A program made the translations under genes and the position numbers. Below the pieces are notes generated by a model that was given only the letters and a program-made list of their open reading frames with translations, was not told the origin of the DNA and searched no databases. Shown here piece after piece: positions 20,646-32,596 of a stretch of 64,000 bases of DNA. How positions within the stretch are numbered: position 1 is the first letter of the stretch; each line of letters begins with the position of its first letter. This stretch comes from Perkinsus olseni (Eukaryota > Perkinsozoa > Perkinsida > Perkinsidae): NCBI GenBank assembly GCA_013115135.1, contig JABANP010000255.1:1-64000 (forward strand), given 5' to 3'.

Positions 20646-20930
20646 CTACGTCATAAGCCGCTTATCGTAAGTGGAGAGATCCAGATGGCGGAATTTTCGC
20701 GGTAATTCCAATAACAGATTGTTGATGTGAGTGCAGAGTTCACGCAGCCTTAGAATAGTGGGCACTACGGAGAGATTAGCGAAGACCCAGTCCACAACAA
20801 TATCAGAAGGTATAACCCGAAGCTGAAGACACACAGAGCTCGAGTAGACGGGCGTAGCACCGAAATACCGTAGGCGATCATTACATAATATGTAGGGCAT
20901 ATGTAATACATATGGGAATTGATTCTCCAA
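20646..20930 (-). pseudogene. Fragment of an F-box paralogue
   Basis: This 94-codon frame aligns with the F-box start of the 17977-19230 protein: SDIVVDWVFANLSVVPTILR parallels ADLLISNVLSFLPTIPTLLR, followed by a similar RHLDLS / RHVDLT motif. It stops soon after and the LRR part is not seen downstream. It is probably a decayed duplicate of the neighbouring gene in the same orientation. The upstream end has been altered by two nearby palindromes (20898-20914, 20918-20938). Confidence 0.45.
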
Positions 20931-23212
20931 GAATCAATAAATTATTGACAATAATCTTCAAGAATAGGAATCAATCTTGTTGTGATTAATAAGACATCTG
21001 ATACTCTTCATTCAAGCGGATCGAGATTCCTGCCCATCTTGAGCCTCTTGTATACTCGAAATCCGATTCACTATCGTCCCTTTCCGTCGGCGTTAGTACA
21101 CCAGTATTTGCAGCGTATTGCCTCAAGCCTATTACGACAATTTGATCTCATCATGCCTGAACAGCCTGGGAACGTTAATCATTAGTGAGTCATCGAGCTG
21201 AGTGGAGACGGGCTACTGCAACCGAAACTGAAACTTCGATAACGCAGGCGAGTTTGCCCTGATCCAGGCCTTAGACTCTAGGGTCCCTAAAATTGCTTCA
21301 TGTTGAAACCTTCGTCTATGATGAGCTTCTTGGATCCCATAATTCTTGAGACCATCAGTGGAGTGCCCTGTATACTGGTCCATTATTAATGGAGACTATA
21401 TTTACAACCAATTTATTCGTGAGAGCGCTAATCCTCAAAGCGGGAAGTGAGAATAAGTCCGAATCACCCGTTCCCCCGTTTCTCCATCCCTTCCTTCGGT
21501 ATTTAAGGGTGACATTCTGTCGCCCTTCGAGGTGAACTGTCATCAGTCATACGCAACAGCGACGGTCGGCAACTCTGTAATGACATGAGGAGCGAATCAT
21601 CATACGGCTAAGTCCCATCTCTACTACGTACACAGCGAAGCCATCGATCAAAATGTCGGGCGACGCAAGGGTGACTAACCGCACCTCTCGGATTTGGCTT
21701 ATCCCCGTGTTGTGCAGTGTTGCTTTCTGGTATACACATAATGGGCTGGTTCTCCTCATCTCCCTCCGAGCCATCTACTGCTAGCGACACCACTCCCCAA
21801 GAGGTACTCGTCCGTCTCGGGTCGTGGTAGTGCTCTTATCAATCGCTTGTGCGGTAATGTCATAGCATGGCAGGCGCGTAGGCTTGATTCTGCCGGGCAG
21901 TCGATCACATCGTGATCAACGGGCCGTTATATCGTGACCGCTCAGTATTGTCGAGTAGGGTGCGCATCTAGCCGTGGGATAATCTGATGGCTTCGTCTAT
22001 GTTTGAGGGTCTTTGGTAGAGTCTATCTCGAACCCTTCCATATTCAGGTTGAACACACCCCTAGAGAGCAGGCCATGAGATCAGTTCTCAGTGCAAGAAT
22101 GAGAATGATGGACGAGATCGACAAGGTCGGTGCGGCCATGTCGAAGAAGACGCTTGCGGTAATGAAGGGCCGATCCGTGGACGTAGCTCCGACGTGTTTA
22201 CGTGTCTGCCCCCGTAGCGTGTTGAAAATGATCAACGTTATTGATTAAAAATTGAAACGGTGACGGGTAGTTGGATGGCACGGCTCTAAGCGGGACTCGT
22301 AGCGGAGGGCCGGTTTCGGACTCCTTCGAAAGGCTATTTGGAAATACCGTTTACCACGGCTACGCGTCTTCGAAGCAGAGGTAATTATGTGGCGCTTGCT
22401 AGTTACGTCGCCGGACGTTTCAAGGCGGCATAAACTGCATTGACAGCTGTAACGGCGATCCTGATGTGGCCGATAGGTACGAGGAGTAGATCATACCAGC
22501 GTAGTCCTATGTTTCCCAATCGACCAGGTGCATTGATGACGTCCAGAAGGATCTATCGCAAGTAACCGACCTGGCAACAGCCTTCGGGGAGGATGTCATG
22601 AAGAGAGTTGGCGAATGCATGGAGAAGTGAGTTCACATCGGCAGCCGATCGAATGATTTCCGCATATCTTACACAGTGCTCAAAATCAACATGAATTCTC
22701 ATGAAAGAATTCGATATGCAGTGGGAATTCCGAATACTCCGTCGGCAACTCATTCGGCCGTTCGGAATTGCACGCGGGGCGTTGTTATTTTGGCCTGACG
22801 ATGTGGCAGCTTGATCGCTTCAGTTGTATGGGTAATGACAAGACTGCTGCCGACTGGCAGGCCATGGAGGACTCGAAGTATATTGAGAGGATGAAGCTTG
22901 TCGAGCGATGCTATGATGACCAGGTAGTCGTCGTAGACAACTGCCTCGCAGGGATGCATAACTGCCTCGCAGGGTGCCCTCAAAGTTTGTTCCGTTCGCT
23001 CCCCCCTGTGGTTTCCTGGTCATTGTCGTTATGATACTATGTCAGATACCGTTTATCAAGGGTGAGGGATCACGTAAATGGGCCACTCAAATCGATGAGG
23101 TTTTGAATAAGAGCAATTGACTTTCCTTAACTTCTCGCTAATTGCACTGCCGTTTCTTGAGTGAAGGCAACGTTGAGCATTAGTGGCAATCTGGATGATC
23201 TTCTTGGGCTTA
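20931..23212. other. Mostly non-coding; possible unassigned exons
   Basis: Short open frames such as 22003-22248 and 22768-23034 (begins MHAGRCYFGL) show no recognisable domain. A direct repeat of AACTGCCTCGCAGGG occurs twice at about 22939-22975. The first in-frame segment of the arginyl-tRNA synthetase homology starts near 23213. Confidence 0.35.
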
Positions 23213-23238
23213 GTCTTCCCTCTTCTTTGTTGTCATTG

Positions 23239-25584
23239 ATGAAGCCAGTGTCCAGTCAAGTCCACGAGGCCTTCGGTAAAGCATTGAGGACTACCATGCC
23301 CTCGACACTTCAGGTAATAATAATGGGGATAATAACATATGCCACTTGGATGATGGTCGTAGGCCTCTTGTCCCGACCCGATGGTCGCTACGGCGAATCC
23401 TAAATTTGGTGATTACCAATGCAACAACGCGATGGGATTGGCCAAGAAGTTCAAGTCGGAACTTCCTGATGGAATGAAAATCCCAAAACAAATCGGCGAG
23501 AAGATCAAATCCAATTTGATGGAAGGTGAGTGGAAGATTGTGTGTGACGCCGTCACGCGTAATGATGGTCAGAATCTCCCGAGGAATTTGAAAGTGTTAC
23601 CGTCGCCCCTGCTGGCTTTGTTACGGTGAAGCTTTCTTCTGGATGGATCGCCAAGCAGTTGACCTCGAGTGTAAAACAAAAGACGCTCGAGTTGAGTTGA
23701 GAGAATCTTTCAGGTGCTCGGCGAATGCAAGGATGGTAAAGTTAAATTGGATTTGCCGAATAAAGAAGCTCCAAGGAAAGTCATCGTTGACATGTCGAGT
23801 CCGAACATCGCCAAAGAGATGCACGTCGGTCATCTGAGGAGTACCATCCTCGGGGAGACTGTCAGCCGGATACTCGAATACGCCGGCAATGATGTAATGG
23901 GAAGACGTAAATTATATTAATTAACGATCCATGCAGGTTCATCGTATTAATCATGTTGGCGATTGGGGTACTCAATTTGGCATGTTAATTGAACATATGA
24001 AAGATGCGTATCCGGACTTCCTCCATCACACGCCCGAAGTCTCTGATCTTCAGACGTTTTACAAGGCGGCTAAGAAACGGTAGTATGATTCCCGGTCGGA
24101 GGGTCTTCGAGAGTGTCGTTTAGTTTCGACGAGGAACCCGAGTTCAAGAAACGTTCCCAGGAGGAAGTCGTCGCCCTCCAGTCGGGTGATGAATACGCGA
24201 GGAAGGCATGGCAGATTTGCTGTGACATCTCGAGGAAGAGTTTTGAGGAGGTAATTTAGTATTCACTATGGAAGGAGTATCATCACCATCATCATTATCA
24301 GGTATATCGTCGTCTCGGTATTAAAGGGTTGAAGGAACAAGGTGAAAGTTTCTATAACGAAATGATCGGACCGGTCGTTGAGATGTTGGAGAAGCAAGGC
24401 CTTGTGGTCGAGTCAAACGGAGCGAAGTGCATCTTCACTGATATTGATGAAGTAAATCAGCGGCATCGGCGATTATTATTTCGTTAATATTATGATTCCC
24501 TCAGGTGCCGATGATGGTCGTTAAGAGTGATGGTGGTTATGGTTATGACAGTACCGACGTCACTGCCGTTTGGTACAGACTAACACAACTGCACGCCGAT
24601 GAAGTTGTTTATATAACCGATCTCGGACAAGAAGTTCATTTCAAGAAACTCTTCGAAGTGGCCAAGATGGCGGGTTGGCATCATCCCCCTCAAACCAAAC
24701 TCGACTATCTCGGTTTTGGTGTTGTCTGTGGGGAAGACGGCAAAAAGTTCAAAACTCGTTCGGTAGGCGCCGATGATGGAAGCAATTTTATGATGGGTAA
24801 TTCTTTTTAGGGCACCACTGTGAAGTTGACTGACCTCCTCGATGAGGCTGAGGACCGAGCGAAGAAGGAATTGGAGTCGAGGCTGAACGCTGGTGAAGGA
24901 GAAGCGGCCGGACGATCCACTGGACTGACGGAAGAAGAATTCGATAATGCATCGAAGATCATTGGTAATCATTTGGGGAAAAGATGGTATGAAAACCCCT
25001 TTCCGCTCAGGTGTTGCATCTGTTCGATACTTTGACCTTCGCCAGAACAGAACAACAAATTACATATTCAATTTCGACAAGATGCTCGACCCGAAGGGGA
25101 ACACCGCCGTCTTCCTCCTCTACGCGTATGCGAGGATCTGCAGTATCCTTAGGAAGGCTAATTTCGATTATCAGTAAAAATACAATCCAAATTGGATTGT
25201 TCGGTATTCCCTTTTTGATCAGTTCTGGTCTCGATTTCTCGACTGAGGACGTTACCATCACCGAGGAGAAGGAGCGAGCCTTGGCTTTGGAGATTCTTCG
25301 ATTTGCTGAAGTCATGCAAGCTGTCTTGTCTGATCTCCAATGTCATAGACTTTGCGAGTACATGTGGGACCTCACCAACAAGTAATTAAACTCCCTCCAT
25401 CATCATAGTGGATCATCATCGTAGTGACCGTTGTCCTCCTCTCAGGTTCACTTCCTTCTACACCGAGTGTAAGGTTGTTGGATCAGAGCAAGAGCGTTCT
25501 CGACTATTACTCTGTGAAGCCACTAGACGTGTTTTAGCCCAGTGTTTCGAAATCCTCGATATTACACCCCTCGAGAGAATCTAA
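23239..25584 (+). CDS. Arginyl-tRNA synthetase, copy 1 (12 exons)
   Basis: Class I aminoacyl-tRNA synthetase charging tRNA-Arg in the cytosol. Joining exons over 11 introns (43-60 nt) gives a continuous protein. It has the N-terminal domain ([16 protein letters not shown]), the HIGH-type motif [16 protein letters not shown], and the arginine-site block [15 protein letters not shown]. It continues with [12 protein letters not shown], the KMSKS equivalent FKTRS joined over an intron to [13 protein letters not shown], and the all-helical anticodon-binding domain ([10 protein letters not shown] to [12 protein letters not shown]). No frameshift or stop is visible. The first in-frame ATG is 23239; homology to copy 2 breaks at about 23213, so the first about 16 residues found in copy 2 are missing or replaced. 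It forms an inverted pair with 34171-36571 and ends 106 bp before the next gene. Confidence 0.85.
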
Positions 25585-25689
25585 ACATTGTTAGAGTCTC
25601 TCCTGAACTCACGTTGAACTCGTTTCTCGTACACTGGTGCTTCGAGTTTCAACCTTCCTCCACCGCTCCCCATAAGCTTGATTGCATCA

Positions 25690-26737
25690 ATGACTCATTC
25701 ATCCGACCATCAAGGCAGCCAGGCTGCCGCCTCCACAGCCACTGCCGTCCCGAGAAGGATCACAAAGCATCGCAACTTTCCGGCCCGTATAATGAAGGCT
25801 GATAGAAAGTCCTTCGGCGAAGACTATACTGAATTTGATCTGCACGGGTACTCCTGTCAACTTGCCGAGGACACCATGATTGGAGCCTTCTCCCAGCCAG
25901 TGCATTTGAACGTACAAACGGAGGAGAGCAAAGCAAAGCTCGAGCAGCACTACTTCACCTTCGTCATTGGAAGGGGGAAGCACTCCAATACTAAAATGTC
26001 GGTTGATTTGAGCAAAGCTGTAGCCGACGGCCTGCGTCAGGCTGGCCTTGAGGAGAATCGTCACGCCGGCAAGGACCAGAGGGGCACCTTCAAAATCATC
26101 GCCGACAAGGACATAGCGACTAAGGTGGTTAAAGTGTACCCAGTGATGAACATACAAGTAGCCGAGGAGTCTGATGCGGGAAGTGAGGAGGAGATGGCAG
26201 AACGAGAGGTTGAGCGGCTCCAGAATATGTCTACCAGGCCGCTCACTTTGCGAAGCCTCAGTCGCACTCTAGTGGAGACTCGGTGCCTGGCTGGCAATTT
26301 GACGGATGATCAACGACTTTACCTCGGCCATGACTTATCGGAGATATTCAAGAGCCTTTTCAAGTCCTTCCGTAACGAAATTGAGTCCCCGACTTTCGCT
26401 TGCACGGAGGAGGACAAAGACGCCGCCATGGAGTTACTGCAACTGGAGCTGAATCGGAGCAAGGTGCTTCCGCACATTAAAGATCTCCAACAACGTCTCG
26501 AGAAGATCGAACCGAGCGAGCCTGGGCCCGAGCTGAAGGAGCGCCGGAAAGCGCTGAGAATGAGGCAGAAGCAATTGGAGGAACTTGAAGATGTTTGGGA
26601 TAGGAGCGCTCATGGACGGTATAAATTCCCATCAGTTGACGCTATGACCAAGCACTCGGAAGAAAATGGAGGAGGTGAGCGCTGAGATCGAAGCTATTAA
26701 CGAGAGAATCGAGCATCTACTAGATTTCAAGGAATAG
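25690..26737 (+). CDS. Hypothetical coiled-coil protein (2 exons)
   Basis: Exon 1 runs from ATG 25690 to 26674. A 49-nt intron (GTGAGC to CTACTAG, 26675-26723) joins it to a 14-nt last exon, giving 332 residues. The N-terminal third is Ser/Ala-rich; the middle has a mixed alpha/beta segment (EQHYFTFVIGRGKHSN). The second half is charged and heptad-like (VLPHIKDLQQRLEKIE, LKERRKALRMRQKQLEELED), predicting coiled coil. The last residues are NGGDFKE. I do not recognise the family. Reading through without the intron would give a stop 12 bp later, so the intron explains the apparent frameshift to an alternative Glu-rich frame. Confidence 0.65.
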
Positions 26738-27150
26738 ACCCACTGCTTGTTCTTGCTGTACAGTACATTGTCTAGTATATCTTATCTTGCTGTCTTGTTG
26801 AGTAGTGCGGTTACGCCCGGAGCAAACCATTCTTACGTTCAAAACTATTTTCTCATCTGAGGTTCCATCCCCAGCAAAGGCCTCTTAAGAGGGCTCGATG
26901 GTGGTGGTGGTGGTGGAAGAGGTGGAAGAGGTGGCTGTGCGTCGTTACGGTATAGATGTATTGAAACACACCGGTGTAGGGACGAGAACCCGATGACAGG
27001 ATCTATTACGATGCAGCGGAGTTCTCACATAGGGTTGGCAATCCAGGTTTAGAACGTCTTCGCATCGCAACCCCGAGTTGGCGAGGGAAAGATGCCCCTT
27101 TCCCTCGAAAATAAATAGGACAATCAACTCGACTCCGTGGAGTCTATTCT

Positions 27151-27930
27151 TCACGTGAGCAAATGTCGCATGCTTTCACCATCATCATAAAACTTATCGA
27201 TCCTCCTAGCGTCATCCAGCCGTGCACGCAATCGACTCGTGGTGCTCTCCTCCGACCCAAGCGGTGATGATACGCGAGATGGCTTGGGAGATACTGCCGT
27301 TACTGGGGTGTCCAGTGGCCCTTGCTGACCGCCGCCGTCAACATAAGATACCATCGCCCCTTTCGAAATGGCCGGCAGCATCCTCGCACTCAGCGGATGG
27401 GCTGTCTTCGCGCCTTCGGAAACTTCCTTAACCGGGGCAGTAGACGGCCGATTGCAATCAGTGTTAAGAGGTCGGACGGGTGTCGAGTAATGCGGCCCCC
27501 GCGAACGGAGATGCCGGAGCCGAGAGGGGAGAGGGAACAAGGGCTCCTCAAGGATCACCGAGAGTACCTCTGAGATTAGCAGCCATAGTGTGGTGTCAGC
27601 AGTACGCAGGCTGCTCACCATCACTAGCTCCCGACAGAATCTCTGTCCGCTCCTGACGGCTCAAGGCTGCCCATCGACCGTGAGACTGATCGAGAGGCCT
27701 CTTCAATGCAGGGGTTCTGGGAACCGTGTATCAAACCTCAATCATGTTGCCGTCCCTATCCTCCCATCCCTTGCACTCTCCTTCGCGCTCGAACAAAGAA
27801 TCTTCATCTACAGTCACCAAGCACTCCTAGTAGACAACGGCAATCCAGACACTGCCCGCCGATGATTCCGACTCACACTCAGCAGCACTTCGCTCTTTTT
27901 CTCTTCTGCGAGGCGGCCCGAGAAGGTCAT
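27151..27930 (-). CDS. Unknown protein, 4 exons
   Basis: Exons 27930-27877, 27826-27737, 27700-27619 and 27569-27151 join in frame over GT-AG introns of 50, 36 and 49 nt to give 214 residues. The second intron uses a weak acceptor (TTGAAG), so that junction is the least certain. The N-terminus is MTFSGRLAEEKKSEVLLS, followed by an acidic segment (VDEDSLFEREGECKGWEDRD), a Pro/Ser-rich middle and a charged helical end (SRLRARLDDARRIDKFYDDG). No family is recognised. It lies divergently from the gene ending at 26737 on the plus strand, with their 3' ends facing each other, and about 360 bp from NTF2, in the same orientation. Confidence 0.55.
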
Positions 27931-28209
27931 CAGTCAGCAACCACCACCAAACACGCTGGAACGAGTTTACGGCATTCTCCGTGACCGGCCCTCTATGTTC
28001 CAGAAAAATCTATGCTTGGTCCCGAGTCCGAATCGACGAGTCGGATAAAAAGCATCTCATACAATAGAGGATGCAGAAAGTGTTACATATAATTGATCAA
28101 ACTCTAAGTTAGATGTTTAAGAGGAAACCGCAGCACATAACTCACACTTCAACTGCGGAGATAAACAAGCAGCTTTAGCGGAATCAGAGACTGAGACTGC
28201 CACTCCGAG

Positions 28210-28255
28210 GGTAAGCGAACGGCCGCGGGTTCAAATCCCAGCGCCTCCCACGGCG
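28210..28255 (+). other. tRNA-like B-box fragment
   Basis: GCGGGTTCAAATCCC followed by GCGCCTCCCA resembles a T arm and 3' acceptor, but the T stem has mismatches and no matching 5' acceptor lies upstream. It is probably a tRNA-derived relic just beyond the 3' end of NTF2. Confidence 0.25.
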
Positions 28256-28286
28256 TGCAAGTATCGCAGCATACAACGGCGTCCAT

Positions 28287-28863
28287 TTATCCGATGTTAA
28301 GACGGAAAAGATCGTTCATGCAGTAGAAGCCACCAGTGCTCGGGTTGGGAGCCAAGTGGAAGACCTAGAGACACAAACTCAGCAGGGTTCTAGCACAGCA
28401 CTACTACTGCTACTACCTGACCGAACTTCAGAGGATTGGCGTTGTCGTCGACGTAAAGGTTGCCGGTGACGAAGACGATCACACCGTTATTGGAGGGGTT
28501 GGGCTGGCAGTCAGCCTTGATGATCTGATGGAAAATGAGGTCTCGAGTGGCGAGCTGGGACGAGGGAAGAAGCTTACCTGGTGTCTGACCTTCTGGAAGG
28601 GAAGGCTGGCGATCTTCTGGACGATGTTGGCGGCACCCTGGAACTGCTCTCCCTCGAAAGTCAACATAGAGGAATCTGTGCAATGAGCGATGACACATTC
28701 TTGACCTCAAGATACGGGTAATCCCTCGCGATAACGAATGCCCTCCCTCTTTATTACCTCCATAGAGAGGGCCGAGCTGGCTTCGGTTGGCGTCGAAGGT
28801 CTGATAGTACTGCTGTACGAACTGGTCGCCTATGGCCTGAAACTGAGGGTTAATCTGAGCCAT
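28287..28863 (-). CDS. NTF2: Nuclear transport factor 2 (NTF2), 4 exons
   Basis: NTF2 carries RanGDP through the nuclear pore. Exons 28863-28758, 28675-28578, 28524-28417 and 28364-28287 join over introns of 82, 53 and 52 nt to give 129 residues, the usual family length. The start [20 protein letters not shown] is typical. It is followed by [20 protein letters not shown], the [20 protein letters not shown] helix region, [20 protein letters not shown], and the family-signature ending FGQVFHLAPN ... [11 protein letters not shown]. All introns have clean GT-AG ends and frames match at each junction. No lesion is seen. Its 5' end is about 420 bp from the divergently transcribed DHHC gene. Confidence 0.93.
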
Positions 28864-29283
28864 TGAGAATAAGGTCTGCACAGAAAACCTATAGAGAGTA
28901 AATAACAGCAGGACTCCGTCACACAATCGAGGTCATCAACCGAAGAGAGGTTCTCGTCCTCGGTTTATCCGCTACTGTCTCAAATCGATCAAACGCTACT
29001 CTGAGGTCCCGTCGCCGGGTAGACAGTGGAGCACGGCCTCGGCCCTGCCCCTTCACGCCGGGCTCTTACTACGCTATGAATCCAGTGATAGCAAAATGAT
29101 ACTAACCGGTGAGAGGGACAGGTTGAGGTTGGTGTAACAACCTACAGCTACTGTAATCGCTCGGGTGAAATTTTCAGGCTTTACACAACATCGGAGAACT
29201 TTACCTGGGGTGAAGCGATTTTCCCCGCGCATAATCGCCGTTCATTTCCTCGTTCGTCGCCCTTGATAAAAAGTAGCTTCCTG

Positions 29284-30354
29284 ATGACCGCCCGCTCGAA
29301 TGGTGATGCATCGCCGGATCTGGCGGTGGTCGCTCGTGAACTACGAGCAGCAAAGGATGGGCCACCCTCTTCTCGGGATTTGACGAAGGAGTGGTATGAG
29401 AAATGGGTACGCAAAAACGGCTTTTCCAAGCCACTGAGCAGACTACAGCTGGTTTCATGGATGACTTTTGCTGTTGATGTGGCCCTAGGAGCCGTCATTT
29501 CCTTGCCGATTCTACTGAGTGACTCCCGATGGTACGGCTGGGTGATCTCGCTGCTCTGGACTGGGAGTGCTGTATTGACGCTTGTCTCCACACACAGAGC
29601 TACTGCGTGCGATCCCACGGGCGATTCATCAGCACCTTCCGTTGGGGCCACCCGCTTCTGCCACCTCTGCAGGCTTAATGTGAGTACTGATGCTAAGCAC
29701 TGTCGGCAGTGCAACAAATGCGTCGGGGACTTCGACCACCATTGCGAGTGGCTCAACAACTGCATCGGCCGGGACAACTATTTCCCCTTTGCTTGCGCTA
29801 CCGCCTCTGCTTTCGTCTTCACCGCCTCACTGGTTGCCTTTTCCGGCGTGGAAATGGGCCGCTTTGTTAGTGAAGGCTCAGAGGTTACTGTGGAACGGTG
29901 GCGGCAAGTGTACTCGGATGTTGACGACCAGGCGGTTCTCGGGATATCGGTGACGATATTGCTAATTAATTTGCCTCTCACTCTATGCGTACTGCAGCTT
30001 CTCTCCTTCCATGCATTCCTAGCTTATAAGGGGCTCACAACGTACGAATATATAATGTATAAGTTGAACGGGGAACAGGCGGAGCGAAGCAACCCTCCAC
30101 AGGGACGCAGAGTGTGGAGTCGCTTCAAGTCACTACCGTCTGTCATGGATTGGTTCGTCTTCGCCGGCTCTTCGAAGCGCAAGGGACGGCCACAGGAAGC
30201 CTCTGGATCGAAGCGGGCTTCTGGGTCACTTAAGGGCCCTGGTGGGGCAGCCCAGGTTGACGGTGGCAGTCGATGCAGCAGCAGAAGCAGCGGCACCCGA
30301 CGAGTAGAGCCCATCGAGGTTGTTATAGGGACCCCCGAACGAAGTGTCAGTTGA
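29284..30354 (+). CDS. DHHC palmitoyltransferase
   Basis: An uninterrupted 356-codon gene starts at the ATG of MTARSNGDAS. It transfers palmitate to cysteines of membrane proteins. Two N-terminal membrane segments (about residues 56-80 and 85-105) precede the cysteine-rich domain RFCHLCRLNV...HCRQCNKCVGDFDHHCEWLNNCIG, which holds the catalytic DHHC. Two more membrane segments follow (FACATASAFVFTASLVAF; VLGISVTILLINLPLTLCVL). The TTxE motif is present as TTYEYIMYKLNGE. The C-terminal tail is basic and Ser/Gly-rich (SKRKGRPQEASGSKRASGS). This four-TM layout matches the family. No intron is needed, unlike the neighbours. Localisation in endomembranes is inferred from the family. Confidence 0.93.
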   Translation: MTARSNGDASPDLAVVARELRAAKDGPPSSRDLTKEWYEKWVRKNGFSKPLSRLQLVSWMTFAVDVALGAVISLPILLSDSRWYGWVISLLWTGSAVLTLVSTHRATACDPTGDSSAPSVGATRFCHLCRLNVSTDAKHCRQCNKCVGDFDHHCEWLNNCIGRDNYFPFACATASAFVFTASLVAFSGVEMGRFVSEGSEVTVERWRQVYSDVDDQAVLGISVTILLINLPLTLCVLQLLSFHAFLAYKGLTTYEYIMYKLNGEQAERSNPPQGRRVWSRFKSLPSVMDWFVFAGSSKRKGRPQEASGSKRASGSLKGPGGAAQVDGGSRCSSRSSGTRRVEPIEVVIGTPERSVS

Positions 30355-30612
30355 CGCTATGAATTGACTCGCCAATAAGTTGATTCGATCCTCATGTTTG
30401 TATTATTATCATCATGAACGGAGCACGTCAGTTGTCGGAGGCAGCTGTTGGGTTACAGTGATCGAATCGCTCATTCGAGTGGCCTTAGCTGAGCTTTGAA
30501 CTCGTAGGTGCCTCCTTATGCAGTAAGTTGGGTGGGTCATCGGGAATGGCGTCGCAGATTGGGAATCTTTCAGTTTGATCCTTGAAGGTCGACTCATCAA
30601 TCGTTCTCATCA
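30355..30612. promoter_or_regulatory. Intergenic region before the Rab gene
   Basis: 258 bp between the DHHC stop and the Rab ATG; no defined motif could be assigned, but it must hold the Rab promoter. Confidence 0.3.
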
Positions 30613-32181
30613 ATGCCGTCCAACCGCGACTATGACCACCTATTTAAATTAGTCCTTATCGGTGATTCTGGTGTGGGCAAGTCCTGCCTACTTTTGCGAT
30701 TCGCTGATGATAGCTTTACGGACAGTTACATCACCACCATAGGAGTTGACTTCAGGTGAAGGCGGGCTCGGTTTCCGCGTGCACTGAAAGCATCCCTGTA
30801 TATTTCGTGAAGTTTACTGAGTTACTTGGTGGTGATCATATAGAGCGACTACGCCCTCGCTGTCTTCATTACGTTATTAGCAGCGTTGTGGACAATGCGG
30901 GAGGGAAATTCCTTCGTCGTCGGAGAAGGCGTTTCTATGTCCATCTCCGTGCTAACTTGATGTCGACTTTCGTCATGGGGCCCACTTTGTTAGCAGTTTA
31001 GACATGGCGTTAGACAGAGTTTACGTTATTCTTGACTGGTTGGGGGTTCTTATCGTTGATAACTCAACTTTCTGGGTTCATGCTGCCGTTGTTTCTTAGA
31101 TTCCGAACTATCCCAGTAAGTGATAAGACAGTGAAGCTGCAGATTTGGGATACTGCCGGGCAGGAGAGATTCCGCACAATCACCTCAGCGTAGTAGTGGG
31201 CAGGTCAGATAGCGTTAGGCCTATACAGGAATGAACAGTACATCACCGCACAGGCACCATGGGAAGGCTTTTAGAATCTCATTATGGCCGACTACGCCAG
31301 TGACATAAAGCCACAGCCGTGAGTACATCTCTTAGATATGCTATGCTGATAGATACGCGCTGGATTAATATCTCTATGAGAATTCGACGATGTCTGGTAC
31401 GATGAACTTACGGTCGTGACATGAATAAGTTTTATACTATCTTTTGTATATTGGATTTGTCCCCAAATTGAATCTGTAGTAGTTTGTCCCCGTCTCTGGA
31501 GGGTTACTGAGAACTTCTCAGTGAGCAGTCATGATCCCCATTCGGTGTGCGATAACCCGCACAAGCAATGCGCCTCTCATTCGTATGCTATCCAGGAGTT
31601 GAGGGTAGGTACTATCGTGGAGCTGATGGTATTATGATGGTGTATGATTGCACACACAGAGAGTCCTTCGACAACATCGATACTTGGCTCAGTGAGGTCA
31701 ATCGGTAATATCGGCGGTCGAAGCATTTCCTTCACGCTCGTCTCGAGCATTTCTGTATTACTATCAGTTACGCCAATGACTCCACCGTAAAGATCTTGAT
31801 AGGCAATAAATCAGATCTCAAGGAGGACCAGCAGGTTACAGCGGAGGAAGGAGAACAGAAGGCGAAGGCCTTGGGCTTCTCCGGTTTCATCCTTACGAGT
31901 GCCAAGGTCAGGATCTGCTGAGATTACACTTCGCGAGACCGGACGTTTTTCAGGATGCCTCCAACGTCGAGACAGCGTTTTCAATGGTCTCCCAATCTCT
32001 CATCGACGCGCGTGCAGCGGCCGCTGCTGCTGGTCAAGGCGGCAACCGACAGCAGGGCGGAGGGGTAGGAGGTACTTGGTTCGATCCCTGCGGATTACGT
32101 TATTCTGTTCAGATCATGCAACTTCGGAATGCGGGATCGTCGGCGTCGGGCTACTATCCCTCGAACTGCTGTGGCCAGTGA
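30613..32181 (+). CDS. Rab1/Ypt1-like small GTPase, 6 exons
   Basis: Exons 30613-30755, 31100-31189, 31609-31704, 31768-31906, 31954-32064 and 32113-32181 give 215 residues. All G motifs are present: P-loop GDSGVGKS, switch I TTIGVDF, switch [15 protein letters not shown] and TSAK. The beginning [20 protein letters not shown] and [13 protein letters not shown] resemble Rab1/Ypt1, which acts in ER-to-Golgi transport. The C-terminus is long, Gln/Gly/Ala-rich and ends CCGQ, a CCXX-type double geranylgeranylation site. Introns 1 and 2 are long for this region (344 and 419 nt); the other three are 63, 47 and 48 nt. Acceptors and phases agree at every junction. Guessing the exact Rab subfamily needs a tree. 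Confidence 0.92.
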
Positions 32182-32596
32182 GCTTCCTTAATGGTGTTGA
32201 TGGGAGAGCTGGTGCTGCTCTGCATTTTTCATTTCTTGATACGATGTCGTGTTGTGAATCCTTGCAATGAACAGGTTCTGCTCGCGGTCCGTGATCAACC
32301 GAAATTATTACGAATTTGGCCGTGAATTCTCTTCCCTCGACACAGACTTCGCCACGGACAGGCACGAATGCGACCGGCGCATAACTTAAAACAGCACATT
32401 AACGAACTCTAATGTCATGCGGAATTATCACGAATTTAGCGGGAGAATACCAACAGCGGATTGTCACGATGAATACCAACAATGATTGTGGACGTGAATT
32501 GCATGAGAATTTTCAACACCCGCATGCGACCGGGTGATGGACTCTCAATGCCAATGAAGAAATCGACGATGGAGGATGCAGTGATGATTCGAGTTC

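Noticed and set aside
26640..26740. Frameshift at the end of the coiled-coil gene (alternative frame KMEEVSAEIEAINE)
   Set aside because: A clean 49-nt GT-AG intron joins the main frame to a short last exon with a stop, so no frameshift is needed.
28141..28260. Functional tRNA gene downstream of NTF2
   Set aside because: Only a B-box-like T arm is present; stems do not pair and no 5' acceptor strand is found.
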